Notes: generated by a model not told the origin, from the letters alone. DNA of 64,000 nucleotides from an uncultured Erysipelotrichales bacterium (GCA_910579135.1 CAJTTM010000010.1:1-64000); one strand, 5' to 3'; positions 55,202-64,000 are shown, counted from the stretch's first letter. Program-made: numbers and translations.

Positions 55202-55351
55202 CTATTTTGTCTCCTTGTGTAAAGTATGCTTACCACACTTCTTACAATATTTATTCAATTCTAATCGCTGTACATTTACACGTTTATTTTTTGTAACAGA
55301 ATAATTACGTGATAAACATTCACTGCATACCAATATTACTTTTTGTTTCAT
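55202..55351 (-). CDS. rpmG: 50S ribosomal protein L33 (zinc type)
   Basis: 49 residues from the ATG at 55351 (AGGA 9 nt upstream): MKQKVILVCSECLSRNYSVT to the C-terminal KHTLHKETK. Two CxxC pairs (CSEC, CKKC) form the zinc ribbon of the C+ paralog. It is too short for most ORF cut-offs. It lies 9 bp before secE, as in Bacillus. Confidence 0.95.
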   Translation of the reverse strand: MKQKVILVCSECLSRNYSVTKNKRVNVQRLELNKYCKKCGKHTLHKETK

Positions 55352-55370
55352 GTTCATCATTCCTTTTTCA

Positions 55371-55988
55371 TTATTTTAATGTATCACATTTTAATTCGCT
55401 AGTCAATCTCATATTACAAATGTGTAATTTTTTTGAAACTCTATACGCTGCATTATAGCAACTTTTAGCACTAATATTTAAAATTTGTGTAATTTCATCT
55501 GTTGTATAGCCTAGCTCCATATAATGATATACTTTTCTTTCTATTGAAGTTAGTTCCTTTTGTGCATATTCCCCATACTCAACTTCATTTTCCTTAATAA
55601 TCATGGCATTATCAGGTATTTGAGTAAAGGGCGCCTTTAAAGCATAGTCTTCATATGTTTTTTCATCTATAATATATTCATCTATAGATAGAGGAACCGA
55701 TTTCAATTGACTATAATATTGCTTTAACATTGTATATATACGATATCTAACACACTTCTTAAAAAAAGTACTTAAAGAAGCATTTTTATCACTTCGATAT
55801 TGATATAGTATATTCATAAAAATCATTGAAATTTCAGCCACCATCTCTTCCAGTTCTATTAAACACTGATTTCGACAAATTATTTCCCGGGCTATATTTC
55901 TTACATATCGACTATATGAATAATACAATTCCTCCATAGCCCATTCATTCCCACACATCATTAAATATAATAACTCTTCGTCGCTCAT
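55371..55988 (-). CDS. RNA polymerase sigma factor in the SigH position
   Basis: 205 residues of sigma-70 type. Region 2 spans about 5-95, with helices LYQYRSDKNASLSTFFKKCVRYRIYTMLK. Region 4 is at about 145-195, with helix-turn-helix LGYTTDEITQILNISAKSCYNAAYRVSKKL. Its slot between rlmB and rpmG-secE-nusG is that of B. subtilis sigH, which starts sporulation; the presence of cwlJ-gerQ in this window fits. The sequence is divergent, so the name is withheld. GGGAG lies 10 nt before the ATG at 55988; a GTG at 55994 is the alternative start. Confidence 0.8.
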   Translation of the reverse strand: MSDEELLYLMMCGNEWAMEELYYSYSRYVRNIAREIICRNQCLIELEEMVAEISMIFMNILYQYRSDKNASLSTFFKKCVRYRIYTMLKQYYSQLKSVPLSIDEYIIDEKTYEDYALKAPFTQIPDNAMIIKENEVEYGEYAQKELTSIERKVYHYMELGYTTDEITQILNISAKSCYNAAYRVSKKLHICNMRLTSELKCDTLK

Positions 55989-56005
55989 ATTCACACAACT
56001 CCCTT

Positions 56006-56734
56006 CTACGATAAAGGATGACGTGAATTATAAACCTCATATAATATAACTGCTGTCGCAACTGATGCATTGAGCGAAGTCACATGACCTTCCATTGGTA
56101 AAACAACATTTATATCACATTGTTTTTTTACCAAACGAGATATGCCAAAACCTTCAGACCCAATAACAATAACTAATGGCATATTGTAATCAACCTTACG
56201 ATAATCCTGTGACTCATTCAAATCACAGCCAACAACCCAAAAACCTTGTTTTTTTAAATCATCTAAAGTTCTTGATAAATTAGTCACTTGAGCAACCTTA
56301 ATATAATCAATTGCTCCTGTTGATACTTTCGCAACAGTTGGTGTTAATCCAACACTTCTGTTTTTACCAATAATAACACCATCAACCCCAACAGCATCAC
56401 AAGTCCTTAAGATTGCACCTAAATTATGAGGATCCTCCAAACCATCAAGCATAAGGAGTAAAGGTTGCTTATTACTAGGAATAGATGATAGGATTTGAGA
56501 TAATGGTGTATAATCATAACCTTTAACTTCAGCAACGATTCCTTGATGAACAACTTTACCAACCAAATTATATAAATGGTTTTTATCAGTAATCACATAA
56601 TCAATTTTTCTTTTTTGACATACTTGTATAATTTTGTTATCCACAGCATTTTTTAATAAATAAAGTTTATAAATCTCTTTATCACCTTTTAAAGCTTCTA
56701 AAACTGTATTTTTACCATAAATATATTGCTTCAT
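56006..56734 (-). CDS. rlmB: 23S rRNA (guanosine-2'-O)-methyltransferase RlmB-type (SpoU/TrmH family)
   Basis: 242 residues. An N-terminal substrate-binding domain (YIYGKNTVLEALKG...VVHQGIVAEVKGY) precedes the knotted SPOUT domain with LDGLEDPHNLGAILRTCDAVG, VIGSEGFGISRLVK and MEGHVTSLNASVATAVILYE. Start 56734 overlaps the mrnC stop (ATGA). It is part of the cysS-mrnC-rlmB series. Confidence 0.95.
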   Translation of the reverse strand: MKQYIYGKNTVLEALKGDKEIYKLYLLKNAVDNKIIQVCQKRKIDYVITDKNHLYNLVGKVVHQGIVAEVKGYDYTPLSQILSSIPSNKQPLLLMLDGLEDPHNLGAILRTCDAVGVDGVIIGKNRSVGLTPTVAKVSTGAIDYIKVAQVTNLSRTLDDLKKQGFWVVGCDLNESQDYRKVDYNMPLVIVIGSEGFGISRLVKKQCDINVVLPMEGHVTSLNASVATAVILYEVYNSRHPLS

Positions 56735-57126
56735 AAACATTCTCCATCAACATAACCTTTATATAGTTCAAAAATCTCCTGAATTCTACTCATATTATCC
56801 AATAAATATAAATGACCAATCAAAGTTTCAAAACCAGAGGATTGATTATGAGTAATAACACTCATATTCTTAACATGCCTTCTTCCTTTCGCATTCCTTC
56901 CTCTTTTATAAATAACAATCTCTTCATCACTTAACCAACCACATTCAATAGCTTTTTGCATAAATCCTGCTTGAGCCTTTGCACTTACATATTGAACCGC
57001 CTCTTTTTGTAACAAATCTGGTTTAACAATATGACATTCCTTAATCAAAAACTCTCTTACATAAACCTCAAAAACACTATCACCTAAATAAGCAACCGTT
57101 AAAGCTGGTAGTAATTCTGGTTTCAT
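56731..57126 (-). CDS. mrnC: Mini-ribonuclease 3
   Basis: 131 residues, RNase III catalytic domain without a dsRNA-binding domain. The signature is ALTVAYLGDSVFEVYVRE with catalytic Asp and Glu. It matures 23S rRNA ends in Bacillus. It overlaps the cysS stop by one base (TAATG) and rlmB by four. Confidence 0.95.
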   Translation of the reverse strand: MKPELLPALTVAYLGDSVFEVYVREFLIKECHIVKPDLLQKEAVQYVSAKAQAGFMQKAIECGWLSDEEIVIYKRGRNAKGRRHVKNMSVITHNQSSGFETLIGHLYLLDNMSRIQEIFELYKGYVDGECL

Positions 57127-58463
57127 TATATAATACCCTTTTCAATCAAAGCAGTTCTTAAAACATCTGCTTTTTCAAAATTTTTCTCTGCTTTTTCCTT
57201 CATCCATTCATTATACAAATCAACATCTTCTTGACTTAATACTTTTGTTTCATAAACAAATCCCATTACATCAAGCATCTTCATTAAAGTATTATATCCT
57301 ACTAAAATAGCTTGATTATCCTTTTCTCTTGTCCTCATTAATTGATTTAACACTTTAACCTGCCCTAAAATAGTTGTTAATGCTAAAGAAGTATTTAAAT
57401 CATCCGATAAAGCCCCAACCATTTTATCCACTGATTCTTTACAACATCCATCACCATCAATATGATTGATTTGCAAATATAAAGATACCTGTTTTAAAAT
57501 ATTTTCTACCTTATCCACTTCTTTTTTGACTGCTTTTAATACATCATCAGTAAAATTAAGAGGATTACGATAATGAGTAGATAACATCAACCATTTATAA
57601 ACATTGCATCCCAATTCTTTTACAAGATCTTTAGCCCATAAAACATTACCTAATGATTTTGACATCTTTTGATTATCAATGTTAATCATCTGATTATGCA
57701 TCCAAACATTTGCGATTGGGTGTTGGTGATATGCCATTGATTGAGCAATTTCATTTTCATGATGTGGGAATTTCAAATCTTGTCCCCCACCATGTATATC
57801 AATCTTACCATCTTCAAAAATATCATTAATCATAACAACACATTCAGTATGCCAACCTGGCCTTCCCTTTGACCAAGGACTATCAAACTGAATACCTTCA
57901 TCAGTCTTTTTCCATAAAGCAAAATCAGTTGAACTTTCTTTTTTATCATTTTCATCCACACGTTCACTCGCTCCAGCAATTAAATCCTCAACTTTAATCC
58001 CTGATAACATTCCATATTCTTTAATTTTAGTCACTCTAAAATAAACATCCCCATCAACTTCATAAGCATATCCATTTTCCACAAGATTCTTAATAAAATC
58101 AATGATTGGAGTCATTGTTTCTGTAACTCTAGGAGCAAATGTAGGAAACTTAAGATTTAAATCTCCTCTTACATCCTCATAAGCCTTAATATACTTATCA
58201 GTTAATTCTCTTTCAGTAATACCTTCTTCTTTTGCTGCTTTGATAATCTTATCATCAACATCTGTAAAATTAGAAACAAAAGTCACCTTATATCCTAAAT
58301 ATTCAAACATCCTTCTTAAAACATCAAAAACAATCATCGGTCTTGTATTACCTATATGTGCATGATTATATACTGTAGGACCACATACATAAATACTTAC
58401 TTCATCTTTAATAATAGGAACAAACTCCTCTTTTTGATTTGTTAGCGTATTAAATAATTTCAT
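57126..58463 (-). CDS. cysS: Cysteinyl-tRNA synthetase
   Basis: 445 residues. The HIGH-type motif is YNHAHIGNTRP, KMSKS is KMSKSLGN, and zinc ligands include Cys in YVCGPTVYN and GWHTECVVM and the HHENE site. Start 58463 follows AGGAGG by 7 nt; the frame is open 9 codons further. The leader resembles a T-box that responds to uncharged tRNA-Cys. First gene of cysS-mrnC-rlmB. Confidence 0.97.
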   Translation of the reverse strand: MKLFNTLTNQKEEFVPIIKDEVSIYVCGPTVYNHAHIGNTRPMIVFDVLRRMFEYLGYKVTFVSNFTDVDDKIIKAAKEEGITERELTDKYIKAYEDVRGDLNLKFPTFAPRVTETMTPIIDFIKNLVENGYAYEVDGDVYFRVTKIKEYGMLSGIKVEDLIAGASERVDENDKKESSTDFALWKKTDEGIQFDSPWSKGRPGWHTECVVMINDIFEDGKIDIHGGGQDLKFPHHENEIAQSMAYHQHPIANVWMHNQMINIDNQKMSKSLGNVLWAKDLVKELGCNVYKWLMLSTHYRNPLNFTDDVLKAVKKEVDKVENILKQVSLYLQINHIDGDGCCKESVDKMVGALSDDLNTSLALTTILGQVKVLNQLMRTREKDNQAILVGYNTLMKMLDVMGFVYETKVLSQEDVDLYNEWMKEKAEKNFEKADVLRTALIEKGII

Positions 58464-58480
58464 CTGTTTACCTCCTAAAC

Positions 58481-58680
58481 AAAAAAGCAAATGATAAAGA
58501 CATTTTCATGTTCATCCACTTCATCATATGCTTAACTTCTACTTTTAACGCAAGTTTTACGTTCTTTCTTTTCAAAAGACTCAAATAAGTGCATCCAGAA
58601 ACATTTATTAAACCATTTCCACCAACAGGTTCTCTCTATAAACTATCTTTTCTATCATTCTTATCTCTAATTTATTTATA
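58481..58680 (-). ncRNA. Probable cysteine T-box leader of cysS
   Basis: Minus strand. AGAGAG (58637-58632) is followed by an AACC...GGTG-GAAA-TGGTT stem-loop as in T-box Stem I. A TGC codon (58593-58591, Cys specifier) lies in GGATGCACTT. TGGA (58518-58515) could pair with the UCCA end of tRNA-Cys. A terminator (arms 58531-58519 and 58499-58487, then six T) precedes the cysS ribosome site. The canonical TGGNACCGCG box is degenerate, hence moderate confidence. Confidence 0.65.
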
Positions 58681-58708
58681 CTATAGCAAATATCACCTAT
58701 TTAATCAA
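58680..58708 (-). promoter_or_regulatory. Promoter of the cysS leader
   Basis: Minus-strand TTGATT (58708-58703), 17-bp spacer, TATAGT (58685-58680), placed a few bases before the leader start. Bases 58709-58783 show nothing else. Confidence 0.7.
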
Positions 58709-58783
58709 GAAACTTATTCACACATTTTAACTTTCATTTAAGATCCAATTATTTAATTTATAAAACATACCTTATTTATGTAT

Positions 58784-58817
58784 AAAAAACGAGACCAACA
58801 TCAAAGTTTAGCCTCGT
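58784..58817 (-). terminator. Terminator after glgA
   Basis: The minus-strand stem ACGAGGCTAA/TTGGTCTCGT (with wobble pairs) is followed by TTTTTT. Confidence 0.85.
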
Positions 58818-58839
58818 ATTTCTTATTATTTATATAAAT

Positions 58840-60267
58840 TTAATCTAATACAGAATTAAAAACCTTTAAATAAGCATCTGCACTCTTATCCCAATCTAAC
58901 ACAGTTTCCATAGCACGTTTAACCAATCCATTCCATTGCTCTTTATCACTATATACATTAAGTGCATAATCAATAATATCCATCATTTCATGAGCATTAT
59001 AGTTTTTAAAGCTAAATCCTGTACCAGAATTTTCATATTCATTGTATGGTTCAACACTATCCTTTAAACCACCAGTTTCTCTAACAATAGGGATTGTTCC
59101 ATAACGCATTGACATCATTTGAGATAAACCACATGGTTCAAATAACGAAGGCATTAAGAACATATCACATCCTGCATAAATTCTACAAGACAACTTAAAA
59201 TCATATTTAAGATTTAAAGAAATTTTTTGATTATGATAAGCAGCAATTCCCTTTAATGGTTCTTCATATTTTGCATCTCCAGAGCCTAAGATAACAAGCT
59301 GTACATCACGTTTCATCAGTTCTTCTAAACGATTTAAAATTAAATCTAATCCCTTTTGCCAAGTTAATCTTGTAACAATTCCAATCAATGGAATATCTGG
59401 ATCAACTGGCAATCCACATTCCTCTTGTAATGCAGTCTTATTTTTAAGTTTCTTTTCTTCAACTGTATCAATGTCAAAATTTTCCACGATATTTGGATCT
59501 GTTGCTGGATTATTAGTATCATAATCAATACCATTTAAAATACCATATAAATCATGTCTTCTCATTCCAAGAATATTTTGTAACCCTTCACCAAATTCAT
59601 CTGTTAAAATTTCTTGTGCATAAGTTGGTGAAACAGTAGTAACAGCATCACTATAATAAATAGCTGCTTTCATAAAGTTTAGACAACCATCATTTCTACA
59701 ATTTCCATTATAATATAAATAATTATCTAACCCAAAATGATCACTTAATAGAGCTGGATCACATTTCCCTTGGTAAGCAATATTATGAATTGTGAATGTA
59801 ATTTTAATACCCTGATAATATTCATAATAAGCATATCTTTCTTTATATAAAGTCGCAATCATAGCAGCTTGCCAATCATGCAAAGATAAAATATCAGGTT
59901 TAATATCAAGATGAGAAATTAATTCTAACACCGCAAAATCATAATATGCAAATCTTTCATTATCATCATCATAACCATATAATCCAGGTCTTCTAAAATA
60001 TTGTTCATTATCAACAAAATAATAAGTTACTCCATCATACTCAGCCTTAAAAACACCACAATAGCATTTTCTCCATCCTACCCAAATATCAAAATTCGTT
60101 ACATATTCAATAGTATCAGCTAATTTCATATCTTGATATTTTGGTAAAATAACAATACATTCATGACCTTTCTTTACCAATTCCTTTGGTAATGCACCTA
60201 CAACATCTGCTAATCCACCTGATTTAATATATGGATTTCCTTCACTTGCCGCAAAAATAATTCTCAT
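58840..60267 (-). CDS. glgA: Glycogen synthase (ADP-glucose type)
   Basis: 475-residue GT5 enzyme that extends alpha-1,4-glucan from ADP-glucose. The donor-site motif KSGGLADVVGALP is at about 15-27. Further motifs are ITFTIHNIAYQG, TVSPTYAQEI, the C-domain TRLTWQKGLD and MPSLFEPCGLSQM. It is the last gene of glgC-glgD-glgA, overlapping glgD by one base (TAATG). Confidence 0.96.
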   Translation of the reverse strand: MRIIFAASEGNPYIKSGGLADVVGALPKELVKKGHECIVILPKYQDMKLADTIEYVTNFDIWVGWRKCYCGVFKAEYDGVTYYFVDNEQYFRRPGLYGYDDDNERFAYYDFAVLELISHLDIKPDILSLHDWQAAMIATLYKERYAYYEYYQGIKITFTIHNIAYQGKCDPALLSDHFGLDNYLYYNGNCRNDGCLNFMKAAIYYSDAVTTVSPTYAQEILTDEFGEGLQNILGMRRHDLYGILNGIDYDTNNPATDPNIVENFDIDTVEEKKLKNKTALQEECGLPVDPDIPLIGIVTRLTWQKGLDLILNRLEELMKRDVQLVILGSGDAKYEEPLKGIAAYHNQKISLNLKYDFKLSCRIYAGCDMFLMPSLFEPCGLSQMMSMRYGTIPIVRETGGLKDSVEPYNEYENSGTGFSFKNYNAHEMMDIIDYALNVYSDKEQWNGLVKRAMETVLDWDKSADAYLKVFNSVLD

Positions 60268-61376
60268 TATACAATATCTCCTTCTTTGATCAATAATGGT
60301 TGATTTACATCACCATGAAGATCATTTTTAGCAGTTACAATTGCGTGTTTATCAACAATAACATTTTCTAATACAGCCCCTGCTTCAACAGAAGAACCAG
60401 TTAGCATAATACAATTCTTAACAACTGCACCTTTACCAATTTTAACTTCTCTACCAATAATACTCCTTTCAACAGTACCATCAACAATTGCACCATTCGC
60501 AACGAATGAAGAAACAACTGATGAATTCTTCAAATATTTAGTTGGTGGTGTATCATTAGTATTTGTATAAATAGGCCAATTGCTTTTAAATACCTGTGAA
60601 TTATTAACAACATCAATTAACCCTAAAGAAGTTTCATAATAAGCTTCTAAAGAATCAATATTCTTTACATAACCTTTATATTGGTATACATGAATAACTT
60701 TTTCATCTAATAAATATTTCAACATATCTTTTAATGAGAAGAATGCTGAAACATTTTTAGCTTTCTTCATAATCATTTCTAAAGTAGAAACGTTAATTAC
60801 ATAAGTATCTAAAGATACATCTCTACTCTTAGCAGTCCCTCTATTAACATCAATAGATACAACTTTACCATCTTTAATTTTAAGAATATCACTACCAATA
60901 AATTCTTCTTTTGCATTATTTATCTTACTATAAACCATAGTAATTTCAGCACCAGCTTTTTCATGAGCCTCAACTACATCTGCATAATTTAAAGTGTTGA
61001 TAATATGAGATGGAGCAATAACCGCAATATCAGCTTTAGCCCCCTTTAAAAACGCAATATTTTCTTTTAAGTTATTTAAATCATGATTATATTTAGTAGC
61101 TCCCGCATATTTTTCATTATATAAAATTGAAAGTCCACCACGTTTTTGATTTAAATTCCAACTTGTTCCTCCACCTAAATGTTTAACAATTGATCTAGGT
61201 TTATTTTGGATTAAAACACCCACTCTATCAATTCCTGAATTAGATAAATTTGATAATACAAAATCAACAATTGCATAACGCCCTAAGAAGCTTACTGAAG
61301 CCGCAGGTCTTCTTTCAGTTAATTCTGCATAATTTACATCTTCGTGTAAATTAACAATACCTATTACTTTTGCCAT
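60267..61376 (-). CDS. glgD: GlgD, regulatory paralog of ADP-glucose pyrophosphorylase
   Basis: 369 residues. The nucleotidyltransferase fold plus left-handed beta-helix resemble GlgC, but the nucleotide loop is altered (GIVNLHEDVNYAELTERRPAASV instead of GGxGxRL), as in GlgD proteins that join GlgC in a heterotetramer and raise its activity. The beta-helix repeats are SVVSFVANGAIVDGTV and GRGVKIGKGAV-like turns. Start 61376 (ATG) is chosen over a TTG at 61382. Confidence 0.92.
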   Translation of the reverse strand: MAKVIGIVNLHEDVNYAELTERRPAASVSFLGRYAIVDFVLSNLSNSGIDRVGVLIQNKPRSIVKHLGGGTSWNLNQKRGGLSILYNEKYAGATKYNHDLNNLKENIAFLKGAKADIAVIAPSHIINTLNYADVVEAHEKAGAEITMVYSKINNAKEEFIGSDILKIKDGKVVSIDVNRGTAKSRDVSLDTYVINVSTLEMIMKKAKNVSAFFSLKDMLKYLLDEKVIHVYQYKGYVKNIDSLEAYYETSLGLIDVVNNSQVFKSNWPIYTNTNDTPPTKYLKNSSVVSSFVANGAIVDGTVERSIIGREVKIGKGAVVKNCIMLTGSSVEAGAVLENVIVDKHAIVTAKNDLHGDVNQPLLIKEGDIV

Positions 61377-61390
61377 TTTCAATAATCCCC

Positions 61391-62521
61391 CTATCCGTTT
61401 TTACTTACTAAAGCAACTTCTTTAGCCTCTTTATTAATAACTTCATTCATCTTAACTGTATAATTTTCATCAACAATAGCTTTATAAATTTCAGCACCCT
61501 CTTCTACTAATACACCTGGCATTAATACTGAATCAATAACTTTAGCGTCCTTGCCAATTTTAACATTAGAGAAAATAACTGAACCAGAAACTTCTCCATC
61601 AACAATACATCCTTGAGTAATCATGGAATTACTAATTTTAGCATCTGCTCCAATTTGTTGAGGAGTTCCCAATGTATCTTCTGTATAAATCTTCCAATCT
61701 TTCTTTTCATTATATAAGTCTAAATCAGTATCATTTAATAAGTCCATATTGGCTTGCCATAAACTCTCAACAGTTCCTACATCTTTCCAATAACCATCAA
61801 ATCTCCAAGCCATTAATCTCTTACCATCATTCAACATAGCTGGAATAATATCCATACCAAAATCATGCTTACTTTCTTTATCTTTAGCATCCGCAATCAA
61901 ATATTTCTTTAATTCTTTATATGTGAAAATATAAATTCCCATAGAAGCTAAAGTAGACTTAGGTTCAGCAGGTTTTTCTTCGAATTCATAAATAGTCTTT
62001 CCATCTTCTTTAACATTCATTATACCAAAACGTTTAGCTTCTTCTAATGTAACATTTAATACTGCTACTGTTAAATCTGCATTATTTGCTTTATGTTCTG
62101 CTAACATTTCACTATAATCCATTTTATAAATATGATCTCCAGATAAAATAACTATATATTTTGGATCATATTGGTCTAAGAAATCAATGTTTTGATAAAT
62201 AGCATCTGCTGTTCCAGCATATGATGTAAATCCTACACCATCCCCTCTTTCACGAGCTGGTAAGTTTACAGCTTTAGATTGATCCCCATCAAGACCCCAT
62301 TTTGTACCAGAACCTACATATTGTCCTAATAATACTGACTCGTATTGTGTTGGTAAACCTACAACATCAACACCTGAGTTTGCGCAGTTACTAAGTGGGA
62401 AATCTATAATACGATATTTTCCACCAAAAGGAACTACTGGTTTTGCAACTTTAGCTGTTAAAGCGTATAAACGTGATCCACGCCCTCCAGCCAAAATCAT
62501 TCCTACAATTTCTTTACTCAT
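61391..62521 (-). CDS. glgC: Glucose-1-phosphate adenylyltransferase
   Basis: 376 residues. Makes ADP-glucose, the committed step of glycogen synthesis. Visible features are LAGGRGSRLYALTAKVAKP, the substrate residues in FGGKYRIIDFPLSN, the catalytic-type Asp in LSGDHIYKMDY, EEKP in the sugar site, and a C-terminal beta-helix. An AGGAGG site lies upstream. First gene of the glycogen operon, divergent from cwlJ. Glycogen often accumulates before sporulation in clostridia, consistent with the neighbourhood. Confidence 0.97.
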   Translation of the reverse strand: MSKEIVGMILAGGRGSRLYALTAKVAKPVVPFGGKYRIIDFPLSNCANSGVDVVGLPTQYESVLLGQYVGSGTKWGLDGDQSKAVNLPARERGDGVGFTSYAGTADAIYQNIDFLDQYDPKYIVILSGDHIYKMDYSEMLAEHKANNADLTVAVLNVTLEEAKRFGIMNVKEDGKTIYEFEEKPAEPKSTLASMGIYIFTYKELKKYLIADAKDKESKHDFGMDIIPAMLNDGKRLMAWRFDGYWKDVGTVESLWQANMDLLNDTDLDLYNEKKDWKIYTEDTLGTPQQIGADAKISNSMITQGCIVDGEVSGSVIFSNVKIGKDAKVIDSVLMPGVLVEEGAEIYKAIVDENYTVKMNEVINKEAKEVALVSKNG

Positions 62522-62700
62522 AAATTTTTCCTCCTAAACATCAATATGAAATCGCTTACCTATGTTTACATTCTACCATATTTTCATTAAAAAAAACATA
62601 GAAATCTTTAAGTTTTCATTTATAGAAAACAATTATATTGATATAATCAAGTATTTTTTTATCAACTTTTTTTAATTTGCTCATAAAATAAATTGAGGTG

Positions 62701-63129
62701 ATGGATTTGAGCCCAAGAATTCAATACTCTAACAATGATGTGGATTTACTTGCAAAGATCATGAAAGCCGAAGCTTTAGGCGAAGGTGAAGAAGGAATGT
62801 TGTTAGTGGGTAACGTTGTTGTCAATAGAGTTGTTGCAAATTGTGATGTTTTTAAGAATACAAGAAATATCTCTGAAGTTGTTTATCAAAAGAATGCTTT
62901 TTCTGGAGTGGGTCAACCTTTATTCAATGCTCCAGTTAATGCCAAAGAAAGAGAACTTGCTCTTAAAAACATTAATGGTTATCGTAATTCTCCAGCAACC
63001 AATGCCTTATGGTTTAAAAACCCTGGAAGAAATGTATCATGCCCTCAAAAATTTTATGGGTCACTTAGCGGCCGTTATAAGAACCATTGTTTTTATAGTC
63101 CTGGTTCGAATTTGAAATGCGATTTATAA
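62701..63129 (+). CDS. cwlJ: Spore cortex-lytic cell wall hydrolase CwlJ
   Basis: About 142 residues, Hydrolase_2 (SleB/CwlJ) domain, with the line VDLLAKIMKAEALGEGEEGM carrying the catalytic Glu, then LVGNVVVNRV. The C-terminal KNPGRNVSCPQKFYG and YKNHCFY are as in Bacillus CwlJ. It has no signal peptide or peptidoglycan-binding domain, as expected for CwlJ, which is placed in the coat and degrades cortex during germination. GAGGTG precedes three possible starts (GTG 62698, ATG 62701, TTG 62707). It is followed 12 bp later by gerQ, its known partner. Confidence 0.93.
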   Translation: MDLSPRIQYSNNDVDLLAKIMKAEALGEGEEGMLLVGNVVVNRVVANCDVFKNTRNISEVVYQKNAFSGVGQPLFNAPVNAKERELALKNINGYRNSPATNALWFKNPGRNVSCPQKFYGSLSGRYKNHCFYSPGSNLKCDL

Positions 63130-63141
63130 AGGAGATTAAAT

Positions 63142-63441
63142 ATGGATACAAATAACAATAATATTATGGAAGGTAATCAAACACCTTCTTCCCCTTCTCC
63201 CATTGTGGAACAAACCTATATCGAAAACATTTTAAGATTAAATATCGGAAAATTAGGCACTTTTTATTTCACTTATACAGGTAGTGATGACTGGAGAGAT
63301 CGTGCATATAAAGGTGTTATAGAACAAGTTGGACGAGATCATTTTATTGTCAGCGATCCAAAAAACAACAAACATTATCTTTTCCAATTCGTTTATTTTG
63401 ATTGGGCAGAATTTGATGATGAATTAAATTACAGATTCTAA
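63142..63441 (+). CDS. gerQ: Spore coat protein GerQ
   Basis: 99 residues. A Pro/Asn-rich N-terminus is followed by the GerQ core: EQTYIENILRLNIGKLGTFY, DWRDRAYKGVIEQVGRDHFIVSD and YLFQFVYFDWAEFDDELNY. In Bacillus it is needed for CwlJ localisation and is cross-linked in the coat. A GGAG site lies before the ATG. The cwlJ-gerQ pair is direct evidence that the organism makes endospores. Confidence 0.93.
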   Translation: MDTNNNNIMEGNQTPSSPSPIVEQTYIENILRLNIGKLGTFYFTYTGSDDWRDRAYKGVIEQVGRDHFIVSDPKNNKHYLFQFVYFDWAEFDDELNYRF

Positions 63442-63493
63442 AAAAAGGCTGTAACGTATAGATAGAACTCTATTTATAACGTTCAGCCTTTTT
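63441..63493 (+). terminator. Terminator after gerQ
   Basis: AAAAAAGGCTG pairs with CAGCCTTTTT around an inner AACGT/ACGTT stem. The ends work in both directions, so it may also serve the convergent Rpn remnant. Confidence 0.88.
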
Positions 63494-63499
63494 GATTAA

Positions 63500-64000
63500 C
63501 TAATAAATATATTTTAATATATCTTCTTCCTTATCAATATCAGAAATATTTAATAAAAGTTGATCTAAATCTTCTTCATTACTATCATTGATTTTATTAA
63601 TAATGTATTCTAATATAGATCCTAAGTTTTTCGTTAATTGATTAATAATTGTTTTCGTTATACCTTGACCCATACCTTGGGCTATTCCATAAACCAAACC
63701 ATTATCATACTCAATTCCCATCCATTTTCTTGTTATCTCACACATCTTTTTGACTCCTCTTTCATCTTGTTTATAATACCTAAAACATTTCTTTGATCTA
63801 CACAATGAAAGTCATGGATCATTCTTCCTATTTTGGTTTCTTCATCTTTATATTCTCCATTAACAATCAGTATCTCTTATCAATCATCAACTTCTTCTTG
63901 ACTTTCCAGCTCTACTCTCTTGACTCTATATATTTGGTAGTCCCCTTTTAAAATAATCTTTATAGTAGATATAAATCACATAGCTATCTGGTATATCTTT
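63500..64000 (-). pseudogene. Decayed Rpn-family PD-(D/E)XK gene, running off the window
   Basis: The minus strand from 64000 reads KDIPDSYVIYIYYKDYFKRG and then LPNI and a stop, matching SYIVFMCEGDYFKKGLP of the copy at 14600. After stops and a frame change it gives VNGEYKDEETKIGRMIHDFH, then CVD (compare VNGDYQDEDTVLGRLIHDFH). After another shift come MCEITRKWMG and a C-terminal tail ending KINDSNEEDLDQLLLN with the following DIDKE. At least two disruptions show it is dead. The N-terminal nuclease core would lie beyond position 64000. Confidence 0.75.

Overview
The window is AT-rich chromosomal DNA from a low-GC Gram-positive bacterium. Gene order and content point to a spore-forming gut Erysipelotrichia (Coprobacillaceae, Thomasclavelia/Coprobacillus type). 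The evidence is a Bacillus-like block running cysS-mrnC-rlmB-sigma-rpmG-secE-nusG-rplKAJL-methyltransferase-rpoBC, a cwlJ-gerQ spore pair, glgCDA, Rpn-type PD-(D/E)XK genes, and Asn at the rpoB position equal to E. coli His526. The species assignment is inference. I see no rRNA, tRNA or CRISPR array.

Layout. Positions 1-10500, mostly minus strand: a possible insertion-sequence end, gpsA fused to a degenerate cytidylyltransferase-like domain, mfd, pth, pulA, a decayed exporter/secreted-peptide/immunity-like locus, and an RlmC/RlmD-type methyltransferase. Positions 10560-18000: a VanRS-like two-component pair sharing a promoter box with a secreted C39-like protease, map, Rpn-family genes, a GNAT and a TPR-DUF4037 protein. 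Positions 18000-29400: an XRE-AbrB regulator with a glycosyltransferase, a MATE-MarR pair, and a regulator-kinase-membrane protein-lipoprotein-ABC exporter cassette.

Positions 29400-43600 are a glycan-foraging region. It holds a surface GH16 enzyme and a giant surface protein joining an SGNH/DUF4886 domain to a GH84 beta-N-acetylglucosaminidase with many discoidin-like domains. Next to them are a LicT/BglG antiterminator, a NagE-type GlcNAc PTS EIICB and a stand-alone EIIA. Two antiterminator-binding (RAT) leaders with overlapping terminators sit before the GH84 gene and before the nagE-licT unit. The second leader lies beyond the oppositely oriented EIIA gene, so read-through RNA would be antisense to all of EIIA. 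The likely logic is that the surface enzymes release GlcNAc, NagE imports it, and PTS-regulated antitermination couples enzyme and transporter expression.

Positions 43700-58700 carry the RNA polymerase/ribosomal-protein/translation block with leaders (two L1-type sites, an L10 leader, a probable cysteine T-box). Positions 58800-62500 are glycogen synthesis (glgC-glgD-glgA). Positions 62700-63440 are cwlJ-gerQ. The right edge holds a decayed Rpn gene that runs off the window.
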